In this document: positions 41,421 through 51,233 of the stretch, piece after piece | Numbering within the stretch: position 1 is the stretch's first letter | Layout: each line of letters opens with the position of its first letter | Assembly (NCBI GenBank): GCA_963576725.1 | Contig: OY755244.1 | Coordinates: forward strand, 85,059,121-85,123,120 | Length of the DNA: 64,000 nucleotides | Source: Azorinus chamasolen | Taxonomy: Eukaryota > Mollusca > Bivalvia > Cardiida > Solecurtidae | Direction: 5' to 3' | Notes under the pieces: generated by a model | The model's database searches: none | Told to the model about the DNA's origin: nothing | The model's input: the letters and a program-made list of their open reading frames with translations, nothing else | Program-made: the position numbers and the translations under genes

Positions 41421-41879
41421 TCATTTGAATGCAGGACTTGCTGCTGCACTGTCAACTGCAAATAGTGTAGACCCACATAAACAAGGGACTTTACAAAACA
41501 ATGTAGACCTAGATCAGGGGGCTCATAGAGAGCCCTCTGATCAGGGTCTGCAATGTTCATTATTTAAGATCCTCTAGAATGGTTAAGTGTTTCTTACTGG
41601 GTGGACTCTATAGTTAACCCTTTCCTCCATTTCTACGCCTCTAAAAATCACCTGTTGAAACCATTGTGATAAATAGAGCATTTGCTCCTGTAGGAGCAAA
41701 TGCTCTATTTATCACAATGGTTTCTATACTACACAATTCTAACATTTTCATTTTCTCTAGTAAATGCTCCTTTTCGGTAGATTCATTCAAAGAGGTTGGG
41801 TCTAAAAATAGCCTATGAGGGAATGGGTTAAACACTGATGGGATAATCCACTCTGAACAGTCAGCATTGAAACGGTTAA
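41417..41879. mobile_element. T8 MITE split by T3
   Basis: TTAATCATTTGAATGC, core with GCAAATAGTGTAGACCC and an internal duplication, ATCCTCTAGAATGG, GTGGACTCTATAG, then T3, then ACACTGATGGGATAATCC to CATTGAAACGGTTAA, the T8 end. Confidence 0.85.
41614..41831. mobile_element. T3 MITE nested in T8
   Basis: TTAACCCTTTCCTCC to GAATGGGTTAA with a perfect palindrome (centre GCTCCTGTAGGAGC). Its junction with the T8 end is the arrangement that was amplified at 46866-47646. Confidence 0.95.
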
Positions 41880-42345
41880 CCCATTACGCCATAAATATCC
41901 CTTATCTATGCCTTGTGCCAACAGAGTAGACCCAGATCAGGGTCTGCTCTGTTTGCTTACGAGATAACATAGAAATGATTTCACAGTTTCTCCTACGGAC
42001 AAAAGTTCCCATGTCCATGTGCCATTATAAGGAATTAATCTTAACCTTTTCCCTCATATAAACGTGTTTTCATGCATTTGCAAACAGAGTAGACCCAGAT
42101 CAGACGGCTCCTTGAGGAGCCGTCTGATCAGGGTCTACTCTGTTTGCTAATAGAATTTTAAAGATCTGTGTCTTTACTTTCTAAAATGGCTACAATGTTC
42201 CATTTTCCATATTTCATTATAACTATTTTGGCCATGAATATGCAGTAGGTACTGAAAATGAAATAAACATAGAACAGGGAAAGGGTTAATTAATAATCAT
42301 GATGTCATTATTTCTTACATGAATATTCATGAAGTAAAGTGTAAA
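41876..42345. mobile_element. T2 MITE split by T1
   Basis: TTAACCCATTACGCC, CAACAGAGTAGACCC with a truncated foldback, ATGTGCCATTATAAGG, then T1, then TTAATAATCATGATGTC to AAGTAAAGTGTAA. Confidence 0.85.
42041..42289. mobile_element. T1 MITE nested in T2
   Basis: TTAACCTTTTCCCTC to AACAGGGAAAGGGTTAA. Foldback CAGACGGCTCCTTGAGGAGC is perfect; the most complete T1 in the window. Confidence 0.97.
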
Positions 42346-42744
42346 GCTATCATACGGCCAGTAGGGCTAATAAAGGGAAAACACCATTTCTTCTCAAAGC
42401 TATGTTCTATGTGTAAAACGATCTTAGCCATGGGAAGATGCTTATAATTAACTTGACATTTGGCCTGAATAAAAACTACTTTAACAACCATATCAATTAG
42501 ACTGCAGTTAACAGCAGAAAGATCAAGAGGGGTAGCTTGTACTATAACCTTTAATTAATCTGAGCACGTTTTTATTTGTACTTCAATCTTGAAACCAAAT
42601 ATTTTTTATTTTCTTACCGAACACAAGTCTGTGGGTCAGCTGGTTTTCATCCTAATAAGACTCAAAATACCAGGTCACCCTCTGAAGCTCTTTTTTGGAT
42701 CTAACCTATAATTGCAGATATATTTAGTGAATGCACTGAGCAAC

Positions 42745-43115
42745 AGAAATAAAGATGCATACACAAATACTAAAATCATTCTTTCTCCACCAATCCCTAT
42801 TTTAACCCTTCGCTTGCTATTCACGTCAATATACCTACCTGTAAATAGTGAAGACCCAGATGAGACAGCTCCTGCAGGAGCTGTCTCATCAGGGTCTGCA
42901 CTATTTACAAATTGATTGTGCAACCAGTGCACTCCGCAGCAGTCATTGCACAGTGAAATACTTGTAAACAGTGAAGATATATGTAATTATACAACAGGGC
43001 ATGGTTAAAGAAGGAGAAATGTATTTTAAAATTCAGCAAGAGAAGGGTTAAGACCACTCTTTATTAGAAGAATCATCTCAAAGAACACAGGGTTTGGTGG
43101 AAAAATAGAGAAGTT
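42745..43115. mobile_element. HP1 element split by T5
   Basis: AAATACTAAAATCATTC and TCTCCACCAATCCC on the left; GACCACTCTTTATTAG, ACACAGGGTTTGGTGG on the right. T5 entered the HP1 palindrome. Confidence 0.75.
42802..43051. mobile_element. T5 MITE nested in HP1
   Basis: TTAACCCTTCGCTTGC to GCAAGAGAAGGGTTAA; 70-bp palindrome with one pair differing (CTTCACT versus CTGCACT). Very similar to 12994-13243, so both copies are probably young. Confidence 0.95.
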
Positions 43116-43252
43116 TTTTTTAAATGTTTTAATTTAAGCATGTTATCTGGAACTTTGATATGATCGTTATATTGCCTGTACAGGGCTAGCATTATTACAT
43201 CCAGGCCATGTACTTATTCTAATTACCTTAAATATTCAAACACACTAACTTT

Positions 43253-43327
43253 TGCAAACAGTGCAGACCCAGATCAAATGGCTCCTGAAGTAGCCATTTG
43301 ATCACAGTCTACTCTACCGGTATTTGC
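43253..43327. repeat. MITE core fragment
   Basis: GCAAACAGTGCAGACCC, ATCAAATGGCTCC, mirror GCCATTTGATCACAGTC, ACCGGTATTTGCC. Ends not seen. Confidence 0.6.
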
Positions 43328-43675
43328 CACTACGTCAGTCTAATTTAATGTTATCAAAATGAATTATTGAGCTTTACAAGCCAGTGGAGAGGAGAGATGG
43401 AGTGTCCAAATCCTTAGGGTAGCTGGGCTAGTACTCTTTTATCCAGTCACCAGGCTTCTCTAGTGACATAATAAAGGGGGTGCAAATAAACTTAGGTTTA
43501 TTAGGTTACTTCCGGTAGTGGAGGGTTTATTAGGTTAGTAGATAGGCGTAATGATTCTATAACCATGGAACTATTTTAGTTTTCTGTAAATATTCATAAA
43601 CATGTTGATGGAATAGATCTAAAAGATCTATTTGGTCACCAGAAGAATTATTCAAATGAGAAAAAATAAAAATAA

Positions 43676-43770
43676 TTGGCTACGGCTGGATTCGAACCCG
43701 CGCCTGATCCTACAAAACTAATTCTAATCTCTCTAGAGACGTCGCCCTTACCGATTACGCCACTGAGGCC
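43676..43770 (-). tRNA. tRNA-like sequence (pseudogene or SINE head)
   Basis: On the minus strand: TGGCGTAATCGGTAAGG matches the tRNA A box and GGGTTCGAATCC the B box, at a spacing that fits a tRNA with a long variable arm. The 3' side ends GCCGTAGCCA and is followed by T-rich TTATTTTTATTTTTT, a likely Pol III stop. The T stem has one mismatch, the acceptor arms (GGCCTCA against CGTAGCC) pair at only about four of seven positions, and I could not fold a standard anticodon arm. So it is probably not a working tRNA. Confidence 0.5.
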
Positions 43771-44307
43771 ACATACAAAATGACGTTGATTTATCAGTTT
43801 TATTAATTTAATCCACCGCTGGCAAAACCCGTTTTTGATAAAATCAAACCTGGAAGCAAAGATTGACAGATAAATAGTAAATGTTTTCTTTTCACTCTCA
43901 TGATTATTTGATTGATAAACTCTTACAGTGGCGGTGATAGTCATAAACCTAAATATAGCCTGTTCAGTTCCATCGATTTCTGAGTGACGTTAGGTAGAAT
44001 CTAAAAATAGAAACCGAGACTACGTAACTCGAATTTGACCGAAGAATATAGATCATGTCTGTTTGAAATAACTTATCGACCCTCGATTCAAATCATCTTA
44101 TTTTTCAAATTCAACCACGTTTCCCTTCTAGTAATACAAGTATCGAAACTATATTCCTCTGCGGTAGCTCATTAGATCTATTTACGTCTAAATGGAAGTG
44201 AAAAGGGAGGGATCCGTTGATCGAAAAACTGCATTTTCAATGTAAATTATTTCAAGAGTGTTATGAGTCTATAAAAAGGACAGTTAACTATATTGACTGG
44301 ATAAATC

Positions 44308-44447
44308 GAATAATAGGTTAGTGCCGTAGATGGGACGCCTTTATCCGACTCGGAGAGAAAACAGTTGAGGCTCGGCAAGCCTCGCCTCAACGTTTTCTCC
44401 CCTCGTCGGATAAAGCGTCCCATCTACGGCACTAACCTATTATTCTC
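44308..44447. repeat. Long, GC-richer inverted repeat
   Basis: AATAATAGGTTAGTGCCG, TAGATGGGACGC, TTTATCCGAC on the left mirrored exactly on the right; loop includes GAGGCTCGGCAAGCCTCGCC. About 60 bp per arm with very few mismatches. No transposon class assigned. Confidence 0.9.
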
Positions 44448-44837
44448 TATATCTCTAAGGGTAGCATGAAAATCCTTCATTAAATATTAAACTCAATGAA
44501 TTTACGGCATGACAAAACCTCTAACCAAATCTTGTAGGGATAGCAGGCAGCATAGGCACACGGTTTCAATACAAAATTATTTTTTGCACGCCAGCAGAAA
44601 CTTTGTAATTCTAACCTATTATAACTAACCAGCCTGGCTTCAGATGATGCATAGAGTAATTTTGTAGCACACCTGAGGATAAAAAACTGTTTGGTACATA
44701 TAATGCTTTTGTGGAGAAATATGAAATATGAAAGCAATATTAATTTTCTGGAGATTTCTACTCTTGCAAATGCTAATTATTAGTTTGCAAAGTGTTAAAA
44801 GTGCATGCATACAAACTCTTAGAAGATGCCTCTCTCT

Positions 44838-45039
44838 TATCACTTTCCCTGTTGAATATTCATGTAAGAAAAAATGAAGCATGAATTTTCATTATAATGG
44901 TAAATTCTTATGGGCAACGTTTGACTTAGACAAAAAAAGTGTAGAATAAGATCTATATAATTTCATTCGGGATCCGTCTCATCCGAGCCTACTTGGTTTG
45001 CAAAGGCGTGATAAATTGTTAATAAAAGGATAGGTTTAA
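44838..45039. mobile_element. T2 MITE, diverged
   Basis: CACTTTCCCTGTTG, AATATTCATGTAAG, GAAGCATGAATTTTC, TTCGGGATCCGTCTC, GGTTTGCAAAGGCG and GGTTTAA. Confidence 0.65.
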
Positions 45040-45104
45040 ACAATCAAGACTTGCCATGTAACGAGACTGACTGATGAAACATTTACTCGAGTCTGAGTTC
45101 ATTC

Positions 45105-45338
45105 TTTATCCCTTTCCTTCATATAAACCTACTGAATATTCATGGACCAAATATTTATGATGAAATAGGGAAGGTCGAGCATTGTAGCCATTTTAGAATG
45201 TAAAAAAACCCAGATCTTTCAAATTCCTTTTGCAAACAGAGCAGACCCTGATTAGACAGCTCCTATAGGAGCTGTGTGATCTGGGTCTTCTCTGTTTGCA
45301 AATGCATGAAAACAAGTTTATATGAAGGAAAGGGTTAA
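45105..45338. mobile_element. T1 MITE
   Basis: TTTATCCCTTTCC, AACCTACTGAATATTCATGG, core GCAAACAGAGCAGACCC, end ATGAAGGAAAGGGTTAA. About 30 bp of the long end are deleted. Confidence 0.9.
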
Positions 45339-45396
45339 AGCTTCTTCAATCGCTGACTTTTACAATATCTACTTTCTCATCTGCAGCATTTTCGTC

Positions 45397-45787
45397 TTCG
45401 TCTATAGGTCTGTTCAGCAGGTAGTAGCTTAATGCAAATCAAAAGTAATGCAGAATGTTCCTGTAAGAGTTTCTGCATTACTTTTGCCCTGCATTAAGCA
45501 ACCACCTGCATTTTAAGATATTGGCACTCAATCTATTCAGTCGCTTAACCCATTCCCACATATTGACGCCTTTTGACGCTTCTGTAAAAGTCACTTTATG
45601 AAACCATTGTGATAAATAGAGCATTTGCTCCACAGGAGCAAATGCTCTATTTATCACAATGGTTTCAAAACTACACAATTCTGAAAACTTCCTTTTCTCC
45701 AGTTAATGCTCCTTTTTGGTAGATTTAATCAAAGAGGTTAGGTCTAAAAATAGCCTAAGTGGGAATGGGTTAAGACAGGTTCTACTG
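45397..45787. mobile_element. PG2 MITE split by T3
   Basis: GCAGGTAGTAGCTTAATGC, GTAATGCAGAATGTTCC, mirror, AGCAACCACCTGC, TCAGTCGC, then T3, then GACAGGTTCTACTGTA. Left CAGT end not found. Confidence 0.75.
45545..45773. mobile_element. T3 MITE nested in PG2
   Basis: TTAACCCATTCCCAC to GTGGGAATGGGTTAA, so the terminal inverted repeat is about 15 bp. Palindrome perfect with a shortened centre (GCTCCACAGGAGC). Confidence 0.95.
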
Positions 45788-46093
45788 TATACTGAAAATG
45801 AACCTTTAGACACCTAATTCACCAGGATAAAGATTGAAACATTATACTTGTTAAAGAGCCTTGTCTCCTGCTAACATTTCCTAAAATAATTCAAAGCAAC
45901 TTCGTTCTCACGATGGTGGTTTCCATTTGTAAAACCACTTATCCCTTGCTGTTTCGTAGGAGTATGTGTCAAAATATCTTAATGCCTTTTTGAGTAATAC
46001 ATTTAGAAAATGTAAGCCAATACCAAGCCTTGGTGTAATCCCTTATCATGTCGAAAAATAAATGATCTGATCAAAACTCTGATATGATTGAAG

Positions 46094-46250
46094 CAAGATT
46101 CACTTACTTGCAATTTGTTCAAGCTTTTGAGAAACTACTGACCAAGTGTCAAACAGCAAAGATCCTGACGAGATACCAATTACTGTGCATCTCATCTGGA
46201 TCCAAGCTGATTGCACATGAACGTAATAGAATGAAACAGACAGGATAGGG
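46094..46250. mobile_element. T6 MITE, diverged
   Basis: TGAGAAACTACTGACC, GTCAAACAGCAAAGATCC, CATCTCATCTGGATCC, AAGCTGATTGCAC. Ends lost. Confidence 0.6.
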
Positions 46251-46421
46251 ATGAAGATATTAATGGTATTATCTATTTGTAAAATTGTTTAAATAAATTT
46301 TCTTTTGTTTCAAAGTCAGAAGTGGTCTTAGTAACATGTAATAAATTAAAGACTCTGCCCATTAAGATAACCTGTCCCTACAACCCAACCACACTGGATG
46401 CCAGCATTTTGTAGGAATCGG

Positions 46422-46900
46422 TTAACTTTTTGAATGTGGCAAATGAATGTTCTAGCATTTGCAAACAGTGTAAACCAAGATTAGAGGACTCCTAAAGGAG
46501 CCCGACCTCTAATCAGGGTCTATACTGTCTGTCACTACAATTCTCTAGTCAAATTTAACCTTGACAAATTGAATGTATGCTGTAGTTAACCCATTCCCTC
46601 ATTGGCTATTTTTAGATCCAACCTCTTTGAATAAATCTACATAAAAGGAGCATGAACTAGAGAAAAGGAAACATTTTAGAATTTTGTAGTTCTGAAACCA
46701 TTGTGATAAATAGAGCATTTGCTCCTATAGGAGCAAATGCTCTATTTATCACATTGGTTTCAAAACTATATAATTCTAAAATGTTCCTCTTCTAGTAAAT
46801 GCCCCTTTTCATTAGATTTATTCAAAGAGAATTGGTCTAAAAAAGTCTAAGAGGGAATGGGTTAAACATAATGCCATTCCACTGAGTATTCAGCATTCAA
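46422..46900. mobile_element. T8 MITE split by T3
   Basis: TTAACTTTTTGAATGTGG, GCAAACAGTGTAAACC, CTGTCTGTCACTAC, TGAATGTATGCTGTAG, then T3, then ACATAATGCCATTCC and TATTCAGCATTCAAA. Its right end has become the first unit of the tandem array that follows. Confidence 0.8.
46586..46865. mobile_element. T3 MITE with two long flanks (fully symmetric form)
   Basis: TTAACCCATTCCCTC to GAGGGAATGGGTTAA, about 280 bp. On both sides of the 68-bp palindrome is the long flank (CTCTTTGAATAAATCTAC... and its mirror ...GTAGATTTATTCAAAGAG in diverged form). All other copies have one long and one short flank. Confidence 0.93.
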
Positions 46901-47646
46901 ATAGTCTAAGAGGGAATGGTTTCAACACTGACAGTCGATTCCAGTGAGTATTCAGCATTCAAATAGTCTAGAAGGGAATGGGTTAAACATTGATAGACCA
47001 TTCCTGTGAGTATTCAGCATTCAAACAATCTAAGAGGGAATGGTTTCAACACTGACAGTCGATTCCAGTGAGTATTCAGCATTCAAATAGTCTAAGAGGG
47101 AATGGTTTCAACACTGACAGTCGATTCCAGTGAGTATTCAGCATTCAAATAGTCTAGAAGGGAATGGGTTAAACATTGATAGACCATTCCTGTGAGTATT
47201 CAGCATTCAAACAATCTAAGAGGGAATGGTTTCAACACTGACAGTCGATTCCAGTGAGTATTCAGCATTCAAACAGTCTAAGAGGGAATGGGTTCAACAC
47301 TAACAGGCCATTCCAGTGAGTATTCAGCATTCAAATAGCCTAGGAGGGAATGGGTTAAACACAGATAGGCCATTCCTGTGAGTATGATTTCATCATTCAA
47401 ATTGTCTAGGAGGGAATGGGTTAAAACACTGATAGGCCATTCCTGTGAGTATTCAGCATTCAAATAGTCTAAGAGGGAATGGGTTAAACATAATGCCATT
47501 CCTGTGAGTATTCATCATTCAAATAGTCTAGGAGGGAATGGGTTCAACACTGAGAGGCCATTCCAGTGAGTATTCATCATTCAAATAGTCTAGGAGGGAA
47601 TGGGTTCAACACGAATAGACCATTCCTGTGAGTATTCAGCATTCAA
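46866..47646. repeat. Minisatellite of about 59 bp units from a T3-T8 junction
   Basis: About 13 units of the form CATTCC-GTGAGTATTCAGCATTCAAA followed by TAGTCTAAGAGGGAATGGGTT and AAACACTGATAGG. The middle part is the T3 terminus and the rest is the T8 terminus. Units fall into sub-types (GGTTTCAACACTGACAGTCG against GGGTTAAACATTGATAGACC) that alternate in blocks. Confidence 0.97.
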
Positions 47647-48280
47647 AGGCTTATAATTAAGCATGTACTGACTTACTAAGTTGCTCTAGGGACTTACAAT
47701 TTAGCTATATCTCATTTTTTTCTTCCAACATAACATTTTACTTCATAACCATGTGCTTTAAGTATCTGCAATTAGAGTAAACATAGATCAGAAACTCTTA
47801 TCAGAGTCTGGTGTATTTAATTATAGACCTGATTCTCTACTGTTGGCCATGGTAGGCCTAATAAACTGCCCAATTTTCTTTTTCTTCTTTTTTTTAACTC
47901 ACCTGTTTCTGTAGGAGCCCTATGGTCTTGATCTAGACTGGTCTCGTCAATGAGCTGTAAGACAACATGCTATTTTTGTGACGTTTGCCATCTACCGGGA
48001 TATTGTTAAAACCGAAAGTAGCTCGATATCACCATTTAGAGTACACAAATGTGAACTACATTTAGAGTATACAAATGTGAACTAGATCTAGACTACATTT
48101 GCAAATACCGTTGCATACAAGTCCCTCATTCAAAGGGTCATGTCGTTACTTAACCTACAAGACATTTACAACCTTATGTGACATTATAAAACATATGTAG
48201 ATTCTAGGTTCTATTTTAGGATTTACTAAATGGTCAACTCTAGATAATTCTGATAATTTAATGTTTCATATATAGACTGC
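47647..48280. other. Unique stretch with one decayed T2 piece
   Basis: TTTTACTTCATAACC and GAGTAAACATAGATCAG (about 47729-47850) look like an old T2. A short AGAGTACACAAATGTGAACTA duplication occurs at about 48040-48080. No gene seen. Confidence 0.5.
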
Positions 48281-48480
48281 TTCACCCTTTCCCTCATAGG
48301 CTATTTTTAGATCCAACCTCTTTTAATACATCTACCAAAAAGGAGCATTAACTAGAAGAGAAAGAACATTTTAGAATTTTGTAGTTTGAAACCATTGTGA
48401 TAAATAGAGCATTTGCTCCTATATAGGCAGGTGATTGTTACAGATGCGAAGAAAGGTGTATTTATGGAGGAAAGGGTTAA
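48281..48480. mobile_element. T3 MITE with one palindrome arm deleted
   Basis: TTCACCCTTTCCCTC to GGAGGAAAGGGTTAA. After AGAGCATTTGCTCCTATA the sequence passes straight to GGCAGGTGATTG, so the second arm is missing. Confidence 0.9.
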
Positions 48481-48689
48481 ACAATTATTTAAACAGAATA
48501 TATAGACCGTAGATGCAATAAATGATTCTAGTCCAAACATTTAGACGTATCTACATGCCCCTTATTTTATAATTATTTATCGTGCATGTGACGTACTAGC
48601 AAATGTAAAAATCTGAAATAGCAACGTCAGGTCTTAAAAAACTTATTTATAGGACTATAAATGATTCAAGCTAGGCTACTAATCTCAAA

Positions 48690-48932
48690 GTAATACTTTA
48701 CCTAATAGTATAGTACATGTTCATATAAGAAGAAATAACTATACGAATATTATATTAATTATCTCCATATTATTACGAGCATGTGATGTTTCCACCATTC
48801 CTGAAACTGTTTAGATGAAGATGAAAGATTATATTATTTCATAACCAAACAGAGCATTCCCTAGTCAGGAGCCATCTAATATGGTCCTGCCCTGTTTGCA
48901 AAGAAAGGCACCACTATCCGATACAGAGTTAA
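48690..48932. mobile_element. T2 MITE, diverged
   Basis: AATACTTTACCTAATAG, ATTATATTAATTATC, ACCAAACAGAGCATTCCC, AGGAGCCATCTAATATGG, GTTTGCAAAG, GAGTTAA. Confidence 0.65.
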
Positions 48933-49129
48933 ACACATTTCATGTAGCAATGTTTGTAATAACAAGTACCTTTTAATCGGTTACTTGGATATTTTCATGG
49001 AACGCACGACCTTTTGTAGACCGCCATACTTGGATACCGCGTGCATATTTTCTCTATATATAAAGATGATGCAATATGTTTCGATAGAAAAACTGTTTTG
49101 GTGACGGGTCTCCATGCTTTTATGCGATG

Positions 49130-49260
49130 AATATGAATACAATATTCAGTATAGATCTAGACCCCGACCAGATAGCTACCATAGGAACTGATCAGGATCT
49201 GATCTGTTTGCTTACTGGAATAATTATTATAATAGAGAAATTATTTTGAAGTTTCTCACT
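49130..49260. mobile_element. T2 MITE remnant
   Basis: ATGAATATGAATACAATATTC, AGATCTAGACCCCGACC, TGATCAGGATCTGATC, TGTTTGCTTACTGG. Ends lost. Confidence 0.45.
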
Positions 49261-49870
49261 GTATCTTAATTAAGCCTTAAGGTGCCGGTCAGGCGCGTAG
49301 CCGCCTATACGCGAGTACGCAGCTGAATCCACATAATTCTGACCAAAATTTTGTTTAATAAAATATATGAAAAATCAGCCAACGTACTGGTGTAAAACGT
49401 TCCTATCCTCTTCTTTATTAAATAGCATGTGTGTACTCCACCGAAATAACAATCGAGAAGGGGTTTACTATTTATCACATGTATACCAATGTGTGCGAGA
49501 TAATATTCTTGGTCAGAAAATGACATTCGTGATGATTCAGGAGTCAACTGCTGGAGAAGCTCTGTTCGATTATTTTATTGAGGGCCAGGGGAATGTTGGC
49601 TAAGATGCGTGAATTACGATATCTAGAGTCAGTAATGTTCCGGGTGTCATTGTGGAGTACAAACTCGGGTACATCAACTAGTTCCACAAACCATGTGCGA
49701 ATTGCATAGCTTGAATCTTTCCATTGTGCATGTCTGCAAAGATAGCACTTGTTAGAAACTTGCTGGATAAAGTCAGCGCTGTTGCTAGAGAAGAAATGAA
49801 CAAGCGAATCCGCTTGAAGAGTATCTGGCCATTCTCTCTCTAACAAGTCATGCAAACTCCATCTACAAAT

Positions 49871-50442
49871 CTTCTGAAAATGGGTGATCTCTCGAAAGCA
49901 AAAGTAGAAATGCAAAAAGAGAAAATTGCAGACTCGATAACAAGTTTAAAGACGCATACGCCACTGTAGAACATGTCCTCAACGTGCTAGAGCGAGGAGA
50001 CGCCAATGTGCGCAGCTATAGATCTTAAAGCAACCTTCTGTTTTGTGTGATGAGTTGTACTGCAAAACAGTGGCCATGGACGAACGCAGGAAGCAGAGCC
50101 TTCAAAGCCAAGAGTAGCTTGCCATGAACGTAACCCTGGCAAAGTGCCTACGAATTTCGTATCGGAATACTGGAAACGGGCAATATACTACCCGTTTCTT
50201 GACCGCCTGGTTGTAGAATGGAAAATCGCATGTAATATCCAAAGACAGATTCAAAGCAGAGTACATTATATCTGATTCCAAGTATTGTCCATGAACTGAC
50301 GCCTGCTCCGAAAGATACCAATGTTGGTGCATTTTGGATATCGTGAAAGCTTAAGACGTTGTCCGCTGGAGAGAAAATTCTGAAGGGAGGTGATCCCCCG
50401 AAAGCAAAAATTGCAACACAAAAAGAGAAAATTGCAGACTCG
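49871..50442 (+). repeat. Direct repeat of about 65 bp inside the hAT remnant
   Basis: Two copies (49871-49936 and 50379-50442) share GGTGATC-C-CGAAAGCAAAA and CAAAAAGAGAAAATTGCAGA. Distance about 500 bp. May record a tandem duplication within the old transposase region. Confidence 0.75.
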
Positions 50443-50699
50443 GTTTTATTGAGTCTGTTCATGAGCAGTAATTGAAAGTGCAACACTGCTCACGCCCCCT
50501 AGCACCGGCTTAAGCGGTATTCAATTTTCAGAACAAGATGTACTGAAATTCATGATCTCGAAGGATCAGAAGGTATAACAACACTGAGAGTGAAGTACGG
50601 GGCGACGTTTTACTGACGCCACACAAGCACTTAACACTGCGAGTTGGTATTCGAAAGAAACATAACCTTCTGACCTGAGTGCAACATCAAAAGACACAA

Positions 50700-51000
50700 A
50701 CAGAACTCTGGACTGACATTTTCATATGTTTGGTGCTTATCACTATGCTGGTCTCAACAACCTCAGCTGAGAGGCAGTTCAGTATTATGAGGAGGGTGAA
50801 GAACTGCATGAGATATACAATGTCACTAAATGTCAGTTTGGACTAGCAATGTTTTATGTCACATACATGTATATGAACATTAGAAATGTATTCATACATG
50901 GAAAAATGACTGAAAAAGACCTTTGTTCGAAAAACTGGGCTCGTATTTCTTTGAAATTAAGCCTTCCTTCAGAAACAAAATCTGTCAAGTAAATGGTTTA
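50700..51000 (+). pseudogene. hAT transposase, C-terminal dimerisation region (broken)
   Basis: In one plus-strand frame (50709-50846) the translation contains LVSTTSAERQFSIMRRVKN and then RYTMS, the signature of the hAT C-terminal dimerisation domain (small-residue run, SAER-FS, basic residues, TM). A stop follows at about 50844; the expected downstream part seems to continue in another frame (AMFYVTYMYMNIRNV). No long open frame upstream, so the gene is dead. The direction agrees with the hAT ends. Confidence 0.75.
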
Positions 51001-51033
51001 TTTGTTGAATTTCTGTACTAAATAAAACGCCTC

Positions 51034-51038
51034 AGAAT
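51034..51038. repeat. Target-site duplication, left (AGAAT)
   Basis: AGAAT immediately before the left LTR, repeated at 56636-56640 immediately after the right LTR. A 5-bp duplication is normal for Ty3-type elements. Confidence 0.9.
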
Positions 51039-51185
51039 TAGAGAATAGTTTATAGTATTATTTTAACACAACTAATAGGTAGTTAGTTAGTTATTTGATC
51101 ACTCATAATTTACTGTTGTCAATTCCAGATCTCCATCATTTTAGATGTCAATAAAGATATCTTGAAACAGTTTCCTACTCATTTA
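51039..51185 (+). repeat. 5' LTR, 147 bp
   Basis: TAGAGAATAGTTTATAG to TTCCTACTCATTTA; identical at every position to 56489-56635. Contains a TATTATTTTA-type AT-rich stretch and an AATAAA polyadenylation signal (51150-51155). Short for an LTR. Termini are TA...TA instead of TG...CA. Confidence 0.95.
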
Positions 51186-51233
51186 TGATGGAGATAAACA
51201 TCCTGTGAGATCCATAGTAGACACAACAGCAAG
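51186..51233 (+). other. Leader with expected primer-binding site
   Basis: The 48 bases between LTR and ATG should hold a tRNA primer site at their start (TGATGGAGATAAACATCC). It does not begin with the usual TGG directly after the LTR, although TGG occurs at 51189. I could not match it to a tRNA. Confidence 0.35.

Noticed and set aside
49544..49915. 123-codon minus-strand frame in the hAT remnant
   Set aside because: Antisense to the transposase direction and without a recognisable domain; most likely a shadow of the decayed gene.
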